Positions 17,299 to 25,647 of a stretch of DNA of 64,000 nucleotides are shown here, in pieces. The position numbers and the translations under genes were made by a program. This DNA comes from DMER64 sp041654355 (GTDB lineage Bacteria; Bacteroidota; Bacteroidia; Bacteroidales; UBA932). Every line of letters begins with the position of its first letter. Within the stretch, counting starts at the first letter, position 1. Location of the stretch: contig JBAZDQ010000006.1 of assembly GCA_041654355.1 (NCBI GenBank), positions 1 to 64,000 on the forward strand, written 5' to 3'. Below the pieces are notes generated by a model. That model was not told the DNA's origin. It did no database searches and saw only the letters and a list, made by a program, of their open reading frames with translations.

Positions 17299-17592
17299 TT
17301 AGACTCCCCGCTTTTTTTCTTTTGTTTTAACCAGGTTTTCTTTTAATATATCCACACCTGTAGATACGGCTTCTTCAAAAGTCGGACAAGTGCGTTCCGC
17401 CATCAGATCATTACCGGGTACTTTTACACGAATGGTGGCTTTTTTATTGTCGTGGCCGGGTACCAGCGAGAGCGTCACCTCTGCTCCCATAATGGCATCA
17501 AAGAATCTATCCAGTTTCCCTACTTTTTCTTGTATAAAATCAAGCAGTTTCCTGTCTGCATCAAATTTGACGGATTCAACCTTAATGTCCAT
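17299..17592 (-). CDS. hpf: Ribosome hibernation-promoting factor, short form
   Basis: Binds the decoding region of resting 30S/70S ribosomes. The 97-residue protein is the single N-terminal domain of the HPF/RaiA family (FDADRKLLDFIQEKVGKLDRF, ATIRVKVPGNDLMAERTC, FEEAVSTGVDIL) without the dimerising C-terminal domain. It follows xerC by 44 nt on the same strand. Unlike nearly every other gene here it has a good Shine-Dalgarno sequence, GGAGG, six bases before its ATG, so its translation may depend on the anti-Shine-Dalgarno of the ribosome. Confidence 0.92.
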   Translation of the reverse strand: MDIKVESVKFDADRKLLDFIQEKVGKLDRFFDAIMGAEVTLSLVPGHDNKKATIRVKVPGNDLMAERTCPTFEEAVSTGVDILKENLVKTKEKKRGV

Positions 17593-17597
17593 GATAT

Positions 17598-17603
17598 ACC
17601 TCC
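17598..17603 (-). promoter_or_regulatory. Shine-Dalgarno sequence of hpf
   Basis: Reverse strand reads GGAGGT, ending so that GGAGG is six bases from the ATG at 17592, an optimal classical spacing. Such sites are rare in Bacteroidota, and only rpsU, about 1.1 kb away, has another clear one in this window. Confidence 0.65.
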
Positions 17604-17636
17604 ATTTTTATTGTTAATAAATTGGCTTCCGCGATT

Positions 17637-18500
17637 TTATGCCCGTGGATGAGCCTTTTTGTATGCTTTTTTCAGTACTTCAAACGAATTGTGTGTATAC
17701 ACCTGTGTTGCGGCAAGGGATGTGTGACCCAGCAATTCCTTAATGCTGTTCAGATCCGCTCCCCTGTTTAGCAAATGTGTTGCCAGAGAATGGCGCAGCA
17801 CATGCGGGCTTTTTTTCCCGGTGAATGCAGGTTCACGCGATAATTCTTTGTGTACCATCTTGCTAACGGTTGTCAGTGCCAGTTGATCTCCGTTCTTCCG
17901 GCTGAAAAGCCATGGAGACGGCACCTTTCTTTCTTCCAGGAAGCGTTGCAAATCCCGGACCATCTCTTCACTAAGGGGAACATCTCTTTCTTTATTTCCC
18001 TTACCGCGAACCCGGAGCAGGGAACGTTCAAAATCCAGGTCCCGGACACGTATCCCTGCCAGTTCCGCACGCCGGATACCCGTGGCATACAGCAAATGGA
18101 TCATGACCGATACAGGAGTAGGGGAATTTTCCTTATGATCTATCCAGGCATTGATACTTGTTTGGGAATAGAATTCCGGTATCCTGCGTCCTTTTTTTGG
18201 CCGGACCAGTAATTTCAGGGGATTGTCCCTGAGTTTTCCTTTTTTGATCAGGTAGTTGCAAAAAGAGCTTAATGCAGACAGCCGCTGGTATACGGTGGAA
18301 GGACTCAAACCCAGCTCCAGCAGGGAACTTGTATAGGCCCTCAGAGAAGTCAGTGTCACCTGTTCCATGGGATTGTCTTCCCCCTGAAAATCCATAAACT
18401 TATAAAAGTCTTTAATCGCCTGACCATAAATGGATTGGGTGCGTTCGGAATAACGTTTTTGTACCCTCAGGAAGTCTATGAATTCACTCCTTTCCATCAT
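17637..18500 (-). CDS. xerC: Tyrosine recombinase, XerC-like
   Basis: Site-specific recombinase, likely acting with a second Xer protein at dif to resolve chromosome dimers. The protein of about 287 residues has the SAM-like N-terminal domain (residues 1-85) and the catalytic domain with the arginine in ATGIRRAELAG, the HVLRHSLATHLL box, the GHTSLAATQVYTH segment containing the second histidine and the nucleophilic tyrosine. Adjacent ATGs at 18500 and 18497 are both possible; a GTG at 18506 lies inside the -7 box and is rejected. The chromosomal setting rpsU-xerC-hpf is conserved in this order, which argues for a housekeeping Xer and not a mobile-element integrase. Confidence 0.92.
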   Translation of the reverse strand: MMERSEFIDFLRVQKRYSERTQSIYGQAIKDFYKFMDFQGEDNPMEQVTLTSLRAYTSSLLELGLSPSTVYQRLSALSSFCNYLIKKGKLRDNPLKLLVRPKKGRRIPEFYSQTSINAWIDHKENSPTPVSVMIHLLYATGIRRAELAGIRVRDLDFERSLLRVRGKGNKERDVPLSEEMVRDLQRFLEERKVPSPWLFSRKNGDQLALTTVSKMVHKELSREPAFTGKKSPHVLRHSLATHLLNRGADLNSIKELLGHTSLAATQVYTHNSFEVLKKAYKKAHPRA

Positions 18501-18503
18501 ACA

Positions 18504-18511
18504 CAAATATA
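18504..18511 (-). promoter_or_regulatory. -7 promoter box for xerC-hpf
   Basis: Reverse strand reads TATATTTG, matching TAnnTTTG. It ends 3 nt before the ATG at 18500 (6 nt before 18497), so the transcript is probably leaderless. The box directly abuts the T-tract of the rpsU terminator. Confidence 0.6.
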
Positions 18512-18539
18512 CAAAAAAAAACGAGGATTATTCCTCGTT
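18512..18539 (-). terminator. Intrinsic terminator of rpsU with the stop codon in its loop
   Basis: On the reverse strand an 8-bp stem (AACGAGGA pairing with TCCTCGTT) encloses a 4-base loop ATAA, and the stem runs into nine consecutive T residues. The rpsU TAA stop codon is three of the four loop bases. Stem plus T-tract is the classical intrinsic terminator form, and it should separate rpsU from xerC. Confidence 0.85.
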
Positions 18540-18719
18540 ATTTTGTAAGCGTTCTTTGTAGATAGCTTTCTTTTTTTGCTCTCTCTTGGTAACAGAAGGT
18601 TTGGTGAAAGATTGACGGCCCCTGAGTTCGCGTACAATCCCGGTTTTTTCAAACTTGCGTTTGAATTTTTTTAAAGCACGTTCTATGTTTTCGCCTTCCT
18701 TAATCGGTACAATGATCAT
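18528..18719 (-). CDS. rpsU: Ribosomal protein bS21
   Basis: Small-subunit protein next to the 3' end of 16S rRNA; in Bacteroidota structures bS21, bS18 and bS6 sequester the anti-Shine-Dalgarno. The 63-residue protein (MIIVPIKEGENIERALKKFK, RGRQSFTKPSVTKREQKKKA) is of family length. The start is the ATG at 18719 and not the upstream codon at 18731, because an extended Shine-Dalgarno overlaps the latter. It has its own promoter, an exceptional ribosome binding site and its own terminator, so it is probably a single-gene unit. The arrangement fits feedback control: mRNA with a Shine-Dalgarno would be read best by ribosomes lacking bS21. Confidence 0.96.
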   Translation of the reverse strand: MIIVPIKEGENIERALKKFKRKFEKTGIVRELRGRQSFTKPSVTKREQKKKAIYKERLQNNEE

Positions 18720-18728
18720 ATTTACAGA

Positions 18729-18739
18729 CACCTCCTTTT
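18729..18739 (-). promoter_or_regulatory. Extended Shine-Dalgarno of rpsU
   Basis: Reverse strand reads AAAAGGAGGTG, of which AAAGGAGGTG can pair without mismatch with the standard 16S 3' end (CACCUCCUUU). GGAGG is 11 bases from the ATG at 18719. It is by far the strongest such site in the window. Confidence 0.85.
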
Positions 18740-18750
18740 GTTACGGGGTG

Positions 18751-18758
18751 CAAAAGTA
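18751..18758 (-). promoter_or_regulatory. -7 promoter box for rpsU
   Basis: Reverse strand reads TACTTTTG, a full TAnnTTTG match, giving a predicted leader of about 25 nt that contains the Shine-Dalgarno sequence. Confidence 0.6.
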
Positions 18759-18790
18759 GATAAAAAAATGGGAAATCAAAGCGTAACCTG

Positions 18791-18798
18791 TATATTTG
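18791..18798 (+). promoter_or_regulatory. -7 promoter box for hutU-mutA-mutB
   Basis: TATATTTG matches TAnnTTTG, 31 nt before the hutU ATG at 18830; the leader between is A/T-rich without a Shine-Dalgarno. Confidence 0.6.
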
Positions 18799-18829
18799 TG
18801 AGCAAATTTTATAATATTTATTTCAAATC

Positions 18830-20806
18830 ATGAGAATTGAAGGTATTCCTTCCCGGATCCCCCCGGAAAAACCTTTTGATGAGAGTGTCAGTCATGCTCC
18901 GGTAAGGAAAGACATACTTACCCAGGAAGAGAAAAAACTGGCGCTGGCAAATGCCCTTCGCTATTTCCCGGAAGAACAGCATACGGAACTGGCTCCCGAA
19001 TTTGCCAGGGAACTGAAACAATACGGACGTATATATATGTATCGCTACAGGCCGGATGAAGCTCTCTCGGCCAAAAGTATCAACGATTATCCGGCACAAT
19101 GTTCCCAGGCTGCAGCCATCATGCTGATGATCAACAACAACCTGGATGTAGTGGTGGCTCAGCATCCCCACGAGCTTATTACTTACGGGGGAAACGGGGC
19201 CGTCTTCCAGAACTGGGCGCAATACCGCCTTACCATGAAATATTTGTCGGAGATGACAGAAGAACAAACGCTTGTTCTTTATTCGGGGCACCCCATGGGG
19301 CTGTTCCCTTCTTCAAAGGATGCGCCCAGGCTGGTGATCACAAACGGTATGGTCATTCCCAATTATTCTTCCAGGGATGACTGGGAAAAACTCAATGCAC
19401 TTGGCGTTTCCCAGTACGGACAAATGACGGCCGGATCTTTTATGTACATAGGTCCCCAGGGGATTGTTCACGGGACTACAATAACCCTTATGAACGCTGC
19501 CAGAATGCTGCATGCCCGGCATAAAGGATCCCTTCTTTTTGTTTCCAGCGGCTTGGGAGGCATGTCCGGTGCCCAGCCAAAAGCGGCGCGGATTGCCGGT
19601 GTTGTGGGGGTTGTTGCCGAGATCGATCCAAAAGCTACACAAAAGAGATACCGGCAGGGGTGGGTGGATGAAGTGTACGACAACCTTGAAACACTGACCA
19701 CCCGTATCCGTAAAGCGAAGGAAAACGGAGAAGCCGTTTCCCTGGCCTACCAGGGCAACGTGGTAGATCTGTGGGAATACCTGGAACGATCCGGTATATC
19801 CGTGGAACTGGGGTCCGACCAGACCAGTTTGCACAATCCTTACTCGGGCGGGTATTATCCTGCGGGTTATACCCTGGAGGAATCTGCAAATATGATAGCC
19901 AACGATCCAAAAAGTTTTGAAAAAGCCGTACAGAAAAGCCTGGTTCGCCAAGTCTCTGCCATCAACAAACTGGCACAAAGAGGTATGTATTTTTTTGATT
20001 ACGGCAACGCTTTCCTGTTGGAGGCTTCACGGGCAGGAGCCGATATCCTGGATGAAGGCGGCAAATTCAGATACCCTTCTTACGTGCAGGATATTATGGG
20101 TCCGTTGTTTTTTGATTATGGATTCGGCCCTTTCCGTTGGGTATGCACTTCTTCTTTGCCGGAAGATCTGCATGTGACAGATGAAATAGCTGCCGGGGTG
20201 CTGGAGGAATTGGCTCGTCAGGCACCGGACAATATTCGAAATCAGATGCTGGACAACCTGCATTGGATACAACAGGCAGAAAAGAATAACCTGGTAGTGG
20301 GATCACAGGCGCGGATCCTGTACGCAGATGCACAGGGACGCATTAGAATAGCCCTGGAAATGAACCGTGCTATCCGGGAAGGCCGCATAAAAGCCGCAGT
20401 TGTACTGGGCCGTGACCACCATGACGTTTCCGGCACCGATTCACCGTTCCGGGAAACTTCCAATATATACGACGGATCTAACATCACGGCCGACATGGCC
20501 GTGCACAATGTAATAGGAGATGCATTCCGCGGAGCCACCTGGGTGTCTTTGCATAACGGGGGTGGCGTTGGTTGGGGAGAAGTTATTAACGGTGGCTTTG
20601 GACTGGTTATTGACGGCAGTCAGGATGCCGAAAAACGTATTAAAAACATGCTATACTGGGACGTACACAACGGGATTGCCAGAAGGGCCTGGGCCAGAAA
20701 TTCCGGAGCCCGGGAAGCCTTGGAGCGGGCTATGCGGGAAGAACCGTTGCTGAAGGTTACCGTGCCTTATTTGGCGGATCCCGGTGTCTTGAATGAATTT
20801 GACTGA
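18830..20806 (+). CDS. hutU: Urocanate hydratase, long (eukaryote-like) form
   Basis: Converts urocanate to imidazolone propionate in histidine breakdown, using a tightly bound NAD. The 658-residue protein is about 100 residues longer than the Pseudomonas type. Visible blocks are SGHPMGLFPS, NGMVIPNYSS, the NAD-loop region SSGLGGMSGAQPKAARIAG, GSDQTSLHNPYSGGYYPAG, GRDHHDVSGTDSPFRETS and HNGGGVGWGEVINGGFG. Where the short bacterial enzymes have the signature ARICW, this one has ARILY, so the well-known cysteine is leucine; from memory the animal enzyme reads the same way, so this marks a subtype and not a loss. No hutH, hutI or ftcD lies nearby. The next gene, mutA, follows after 21 nt. Confidence 0.93.
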   Translation: MRIEGIPSRIPPEKPFDESVSHAPVRKDILTQEEKKLALANALRYFPEEQHTELAPEFARELKQYGRIYMYRYRPDEALSAKSINDYPAQCSQAAAIMLMINNNLDVVVAQHPHELITYGGNGAVFQNWAQYRLTMKYLSEMTEEQTLVLYSGHPMGLFPSSKDAPRLVITNGMVIPNYSSRDDWEKLNALGVSQYGQMTAGSFMYIGPQGIVHGTTITLMNAARMLHARHKGSLLFVSSGLGGMSGAQPKAARIAGVVGVVAEIDPKATQKRYRQGWVDEVYDNLETLTTRIRKAKENGEAVSLAYQGNVVDLWEYLERSGISVELGSDQTSLHNPYSGGYYPAGYTLEESANMIANDPKSFEKAVQKSLVRQVSAINKLAQRGMYFFDYGNAFLLEASRAGADILDEGGKFRYPSYVQDIMGPLFFDYGFGPFRWVCTSSLPEDLHVTDEIAAGVLEELARQAPDNIRNQMLDNLHWIQQAEKNNLVVGSQARILYADAQGRIRIALEMNRAIREGRIKAAVVLGRDHHDVSGTDSPFRETSNIYDGSNITADMAVHNVIGDAFRGATWVSLHNGGGVGWGEVINGGFGLVIDGSQDAEKRIKNMLYWDVHNGIARRAWARNSGAREALERAMREEPLLKVTVPYLADPGVLNEFD

Positions 20807-20827
20807 TATTTATCCAAATTAAGCAAT

Positions 20828-22639
20828 ATGACAGAAAAATTGTTCAATGATTTTCCACCGGTCACAACCGGGCAGTGGGAAGAACAGATCCATAGAGATC
20901 TGAAAGGGGCCGATTACGAAAAAAAACTGGTTTGGAGAACTTCCGAGGGATTTTCCGTCCGGCCGTATTTCAGGGAAGAAGATCTGAAAGACATCCCATA
21001 CCTGGATACCGTTCCCGGGCAGCAACCGTTTCTTCGCGGAACCCGACCGGAAAACAACTGGCTTATTCGCCAGGGATTTGCGGTAAACGGATCTCCCGTA
21101 AAGCTCAATGAACGAGTACTCAATGCACTGAACCGGGGAGTAGAATCTATAGGATTTCGCCTGGACAAAGAAAAGGATTATACGGAAAAAGACCTGGCGG
21201 TTATTCTGAAAGGCGTATTTCTGCCGGCCGTTGAGATCTCCTTTGAAGGGCTTACATGTAAAAGACCGCAAATCTTAGAAGCTTTTCTGAACTATATAAA
21301 ATCAGAGGGAACGGATCCTTCACGGGTCAGAGCGCGATTTGAATTTAATCCGCTTGGACAGGCTTATGCCCAGTGTCAAAACCCGTCAGGTAAAGAGCTG
21401 GAAGTATTAAAAACACTTATAGAAACTTGCAGCGAGTATCCAAATATATGTGTAACATGTGTAAGGGGATACGACTTCAGGAATAACGGTTCCGGTATTG
21501 TTCAGGAGCTGGCCTTTTCCATGGCCATGGGCACTGAATACCTCCGCCTGTTAAAAGATAAAGGCACGGACCCTTCTTTAGCGGCGCGTTCCATTCATTT
21601 TCATACCGGTATTGGATCCCATTATTTCCTGGAAATTGCTAAATTCCGCGCTGCCCGGATCTTCTGGAGCAGGATTTTAGAAGAACAGGGGATCAATAAT
21701 CAGGAAGATCAAAAGATCCGGTTGCATGCTACAACCAATTTCTGGAACCAGACCGCTTTCGATATGTATGTGAATCTGCTCAGGGGTACTACACAGGCCA
21801 TGTCGGCAGCTATTGCCGGGGTAGATTCCCTGGAAGTAACCCCGTTTGACCGTGTGATAAGGAAGGAGAACGATTTCAGCGACCGCCTGGCCAGAAATAT
21901 ACAAATCATTTTAAAAGAAGAAGCTCATTTTGACCAGGTTACCGATCCCTCTGCCGGATCGTATTATGTTGAAAATCTGACACAATCCATTCTGGCAGAA
22001 TCGGAAAAATTTTATCATCAATTGTTGAAAAAAGGCGGATTTTCTTCTGAACCCGGCAGGGAATGGGTCGCTGAAACAATCCGCAATGCCCGGGAGCGTT
22101 CGTTGAAAAGCCTGGCTTCCCGCAAAGAGATTCTGGTTGGAATTAACCAGTATCCGGATTCAGCTGTTCAAGCTCCTAATGAGCTGTCAGAAGTAGCAGA
22201 TGAAAAATGGATACGCGCTGCTGCCCCGTTTGAAAAACTACGCTTACAAACAGAAAAGGCAACAGAAATCCCGCAAGTCTTTCTGCTTACGTTCGGTAAT
22301 CCGGCCATGTGCAGAGCAAGGGCACAGTTTGCTGCGAATTTCTTTGGTATTGCCGGCTTCAGAATTACAGATAACAACCGTTTTGTTTCGGTGGAGGAAG
22401 GCATCCGGGCGGCTCTAAGCTCTGGCGCCCGTATAGTGGCGGCCTGCTCGTCAGATGAAGAATACTGCGACGCTGTCCCGCAAATAGCACATGCCTTGGG
22501 AAAAGACATCATACTGACCATTGCCGGAGAGCCAGCCTGCAAAGAAGAACTCATTAAGCAAGGGATTACTCATTTCATCAGCCTTAGAAGCAATGTGCTT
22601 GAAACGCTTCTTCAATACCAAAAAGAACTGGAATTATGA
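20828..22639 (+). CDS. mutA: Methylmalonyl-CoA mutase small subunit
   Basis: Non-catalytic partner of MutB in interconversion of succinyl-CoA and methylmalonyl-CoA, used in propionate formation or use. The 603-residue protein has the mutase TIM-barrel fold (FHTGIGSHYFLEIAKFRAAR, TTNFWNQTAFDMYVNLLRG, DPSAGSYYVENLTQ) and a C-terminal flavodoxin-like domain without the cobalamin-binding DxHxxG motif, as expected for the small subunit. It overlaps mutB by 4 nt (ATGA), consistent with coupled translation of a heterodimer. Confidence 0.95.
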   Translation: MTEKLFNDFPPVTTGQWEEQIHRDLKGADYEKKLVWRTSEGFSVRPYFREEDLKDIPYLDTVPGQQPFLRGTRPENNWLIRQGFAVNGSPVKLNERVLNALNRGVESIGFRLDKEKDYTEKDLAVILKGVFLPAVEISFEGLTCKRPQILEAFLNYIKSEGTDPSRVRARFEFNPLGQAYAQCQNPSGKELEVLKTLIETCSEYPNICVTCVRGYDFRNNGSGIVQELAFSMAMGTEYLRLLKDKGTDPSLAARSIHFHTGIGSHYFLEIAKFRAARIFWSRILEEQGINNQEDQKIRLHATTNFWNQTAFDMYVNLLRGTTQAMSAAIAGVDSLEVTPFDRVIRKENDFSDRLARNIQIILKEEAHFDQVTDPSAGSYYVENLTQSILAESEKFYHQLLKKGGFSSEPGREWVAETIRNARERSLKSLASRKEILVGINQYPDSAVQAPNELSEVADEKWIRAAAPFEKLRLQTEKATEIPQVFLLTFGNPAMCRARAQFAANFFGIAGFRITDNNRFVSVEEGIRAALSSGARIVAACSSDEEYCDAVPQIAHALGKDIILTIAGEPACKEELIKQGITHFISLRSNVLETLLQYQKELEL

Positions 22640-24672
22640 AACAATATTATACTGCCGCAGATATTGAAAACATGGAGCACCTGCAATATGCAGCAGGGAT
22701 CCCTCCTTACCTCAGGGGCCCTTACAGTACCATGTATGTACAAAAACTCTGGACAATAAGACAATATGCCGGTTTTTCCACGGCCGAAGAATCCAACGCC
22801 TTTTACAGAAGGAACCTGGCTGCCGGTCAAAAAGGCCTTTCCGTAGCTTTTGATCTGGCCACACACCGTGGGTATGATGCCGATCATCCCCGCGTGGTGG
22901 GAGATGTGGGTAAGGCAGGTGTAAGTATATGCTCGGTTGAGGACATGAAAGTGCTGTTTGACCAGATCCCTCTAAACAAAATGTCTGTGTCCATGACCAT
23001 GAACGGGGCGGTTCTGCCCATTCTGGCTTTTTATATTGTTGCCGGACAGGAACAGGGGGCCGGTCTTCCCGAGTTAACGGGTACCATACAGAATGATATC
23101 CTGAAGGAATTTATGGTCCGTAATACCTATATATATCCGCCTGATTTTTCTATGCGTATCATAGGTGATATTTTTGCATACACGTCCCGAAACATGCCCC
23201 GTTTCAATTCCATTTCCATATCGGGATACCATATGCAGGAAGCGGGTGCTACCAGTGAAATAGAAATGGCTTACACACTTGCCGACGGATTGGAATACCT
23301 GCGTACCGGGGTTAAGGCGGGTATGGATATTGACGCATTTGCACCCAGGATATCTTTCTTTTGGGCTATTGGAATGGACCACTTCAAGGAAATTGCCAAA
23401 ATGCGCGCTGCCCGGATGATCTGGGCCAAGATTGTCAAGGGATTCAATCCCAAAAATCCTAAATCATTGTCTTTGAGGACGCACTGCCAGACCTCAGGGT
23501 GGTCGCTGACTGAACAGGATCCGTTCAACAATGTCTCCCGGACCTGTATCGAAGCCATGGCAGCTGCCCTGGGACACACACAGAGTCTGCATACCAACGC
23601 ACTGGACGAAGCCATTGCCTTGCCCACGGATTTCTCGGCAAGGATTGCCCGGAATACCCAGTTGTATCTTCAGGACGAGACAGAAATATGCCGCAGCATT
23701 GATCCCTGGGCAGGATCGTATTACGTGGAATCCCTGACCCACAAGATCGCTCACGATGCCTGGGAACTGATTCAGGAGATCGAAGATCTGGGCGGTATGG
23801 CAAAAGCCATAGAGACAGGGATTCCTAAACTGAGGATAGAAGAAGCGGCCGCCCGTACTCAGGCACGTATTGATTCCGGTATGGATGTTTTGGTGGGGGT
23901 TAATAAATACCGCCTGGAGAAAGAAGATCCCATTGAGATACTGGATGTGGACAATACCAAGGTGCGTCTTTCGCAGATAGCAAGGCTGGAAACATTGCGA
24001 AAAAACAGGGATTCCGCAAAAGTAGATGCTTCCCTGGAAGCGATCACCCGTGCTGCCCGTGAAAGATCCGGGAATTTACTGGAACTGGCTGTTGAAGCAG
24101 CCCGTAACAGGGCCACCTTAGGTGAAATATCTGACGCCTGCGAAAAAGTGGCAGGACGTTATAAAGCAGTAATTCGTATGAACAAGGGAGTTTATTTATC
24201 TGAAGTAAAAGACGATGCTCACTTTGCCAAAGCCAGGGAAATGACAACCCGTTTTGCTGAACGTGAAGGCCGCCAACCGCGCATCATGATTGCCAAACTG
24301 GGACAGGACGGACACGACCGCGGGGCCAAAGTAGTAGCTACCGGCTACGCCGACATCGGTTTTGACGTAGACATGGGGCCTTTGTTCCAGACTCCGGAAG
24401 AAGCAGCCCGCCAGGCCGTGGAAAACGATGTCCACATCCTGGGTGTGTCTTCCCTGGCTGCGGGACACAAAACGCTGGTTCCCCAGGTAGTGCATGCACT
24501 GAAAGAATTGGGACGCGAAGACATCCTGGTAATAGTAGGCGGTGTCATACCGGCCCAGGATTATCAGGAGTTGTACAATGCGGGAGCAGTTGCCGTTTTC
24601 GGACCGGGGACTCCGGTATCTGTATGTGCCGTAAGAATGTTGGAACTGCTGGAACAGCAATCAGAGCAGTAA
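22636..24672 (+). CDS. mutB: Methylmalonyl-CoA mutase large (catalytic) subunit
   Basis: Adenosylcobalamin-dependent isomerase. The 678-residue protein has the substrate barrel (RGPYSTMYVQKLWTIRQYAG, AFDLATHRGYDADHPRV, TSGWSLTEQDPFNNVSRTC) and the C-terminal cobalamin domain with GQDGHDRGAKV; H560 is the cobalt ligand. It starts directly at the segment before the first barrel strand: about 35-45 N-terminal residues usually seen in MutB of this order are missing, and the ATGA overlap with mutA leaves no room for them. Metabolic partners (epimerase, MeaB/ArgK GTPase) are not in the window. The 3' end overlaps convergent lplA by 12 nt. Confidence 0.96.
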   Translation: MKQYYTAADIENMEHLQYAAGIPPYLRGPYSTMYVQKLWTIRQYAGFSTAEESNAFYRRNLAAGQKGLSVAFDLATHRGYDADHPRVVGDVGKAGVSICSVEDMKVLFDQIPLNKMSVSMTMNGAVLPILAFYIVAGQEQGAGLPELTGTIQNDILKEFMVRNTYIYPPDFSMRIIGDIFAYTSRNMPRFNSISISGYHMQEAGATSEIEMAYTLADGLEYLRTGVKAGMDIDAFAPRISFFWAIGMDHFKEIAKMRAARMIWAKIVKGFNPKNPKSLSLRTHCQTSGWSLTEQDPFNNVSRTCIEAMAAALGHTQSLHTNALDEAIALPTDFSARIARNTQLYLQDETEICRSIDPWAGSYYVESLTHKIAHDAWELIQEIEDLGGMAKAIETGIPKLRIEEAAARTQARIDSGMDVLVGVNKYRLEKEDPIEILDVDNTKVRLSQIARLETLRKNRDSAKVDASLEAITRAARERSGNLLELAVEAARNRATLGEISDACEKVAGRYKAVIRMNKGVYLSEVKDDAHFAKAREMTTRFAEREGRQPRIMIAKLGQDGHDRGAKVVATGYADIGFDVDMGPLFQTPEEAARQAVENDVHILGVSSLAAGHKTLVPQVVHALKELGREDILVIVGGVIPAQDYQELYNAGAVAVFGPGTPVSVCAVRMLELLEQQSEQ

Positions 24673-25647
24673 TTCTATGAGATCTTCCGGAGGAATGTTG
24701 CGAAAGTAATCTTCCATCCGGAAGTTTTTAAATCTTTTCCGGATAGATTCTTCTCTATGCGGACATCCTGCCAGGGCGTCTTCAATATCTCTGGTAGGAG
24801 ACAGGAAAAAATAATCTCCGTATATTTTTGCTTCTTCTATCAATCCGTTGCGTACATTCAGGAGAACTTCCATATTGCCTCCTGCAAACCGTTTTTTACG
24901 TGCCGTGCTGTATGCTGTGTCTTTCCCGTAATTCCAGGAATCCGTTCTGTATTTACAGTCACAAAGTTCACGAATGATTTTGTGTTCCTGTTCGCTTAAC
25001 GGTTCATCTTTATATGTCTTACCGGGATTCCCGGCTATATGTTTTTTAAGAATGTCCAGGAATCCGGCGGCGTCCATTTTTTGCTGCAGGTATTCGGAAA
25101 TATTACACACGGCACGTGGATTACTGGGTACACCGCGTGTTTTTTCACGTACTTTTGGTTTCAGGGCAAGGGACAGGTCTTTCATAGATGCACTGAACAA
25201 CAGGGTGCCGTGCATCAGAATGCGGTTTTTATGGAGCGCTATGGCATTGCCGGAAAATTTGCGGCCATCTATAACCAGATCATTTCTTCCCTCCAGGCAG
25301 GCATTTACCCCAAGTGTATGTAGTACATCCAGGATGGGTCGGGTAAACCGGGCAAAGATTTCCGACGTATCTGTTCCGGGAGGATAGCGATCTGCAAAGG
25401 TGTAATTGATATTGCCCAGGTCATGAAATACGGCACCTCCTCCGCTTAGCCTGCGCACTACTGCAATATTGTTTTCCCGGACATACTCACTGTTGATCTC
25501 TGACCGGGTATGTTGGTTGCGACCTACGATGATCGCAGGAGCATTTCTCCAAAGCCGGAAAACGGGTACTTGCAAACGGGTCAGTAAATATTCCTCTACA
25601 GCCAGATTCCAGTATGGATCTGTTGTATTATCTATCAGGCAGCGCAT
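24661..25647 (-). CDS. lplA: Lipoate-protein ligase A
   Basis: Attaches exogenous lipoate to the lipoyl domains of 2-oxoacid dehydrogenases or GcvH, by way of lipoyl-AMP. The 328-residue protein has the ligase domain with RLWRNAPAIIVGRNQH, the signature VVRRLSGGGAVFHDLGN, and KFSGNAIALHKNRILMHGTL with the candidate catalytic lysine, plus a C-terminal accessory domain (TDSWNYGK, GLIEEAKIYGDYF). It overlaps the PAP2 gene by 20 nt upstream and the mutB end by 12 nt downstream. Confidence 0.93.
   Translation of the reverse strand: MRCLIDNTTDPYWNLAVEEYLLTRLQVPVFRLWRNAPAIIVGRNQHTRSEINSEYVRENNIAVVRRLSGGGAVFHDLGNINYTFADRYPPGTDTSEIFARFTRPILDVLHTLGVNACLEGRNDLVIDGRKFSGNAIALHKNRILMHGTLLFSASMKDLSLALKPKVREKTRGVPSNPRAVCNISEYLQQKMDAAGFLDILKKHIAGNPGKTYKDEPLSEQEHKIIRELCDCKYRTDSWNYGKDTAYSTARKKRFAGGNMEVLLNVRNGLIEEAKIYGDYFFLSPTRDIEDALAGCPHREESIRKRFKNFRMEDYFRNIPPEDLIELLL

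Noticed and set aside
17607..17621. AT-rich palindrome (TTTATT-GTT-AATAAA) between xerC and hpf as terminator or operator.
   Set aside because: The 6-bp stem is all A/T, is too weak for a terminator and has no T-tract; chance is likely in such an A/T-rich gap.
19313..19978. 221-codon open frame antisense to hutU.
   Set aside because: It overlaps a strongly conserved enzyme gene completely and has no independent support.
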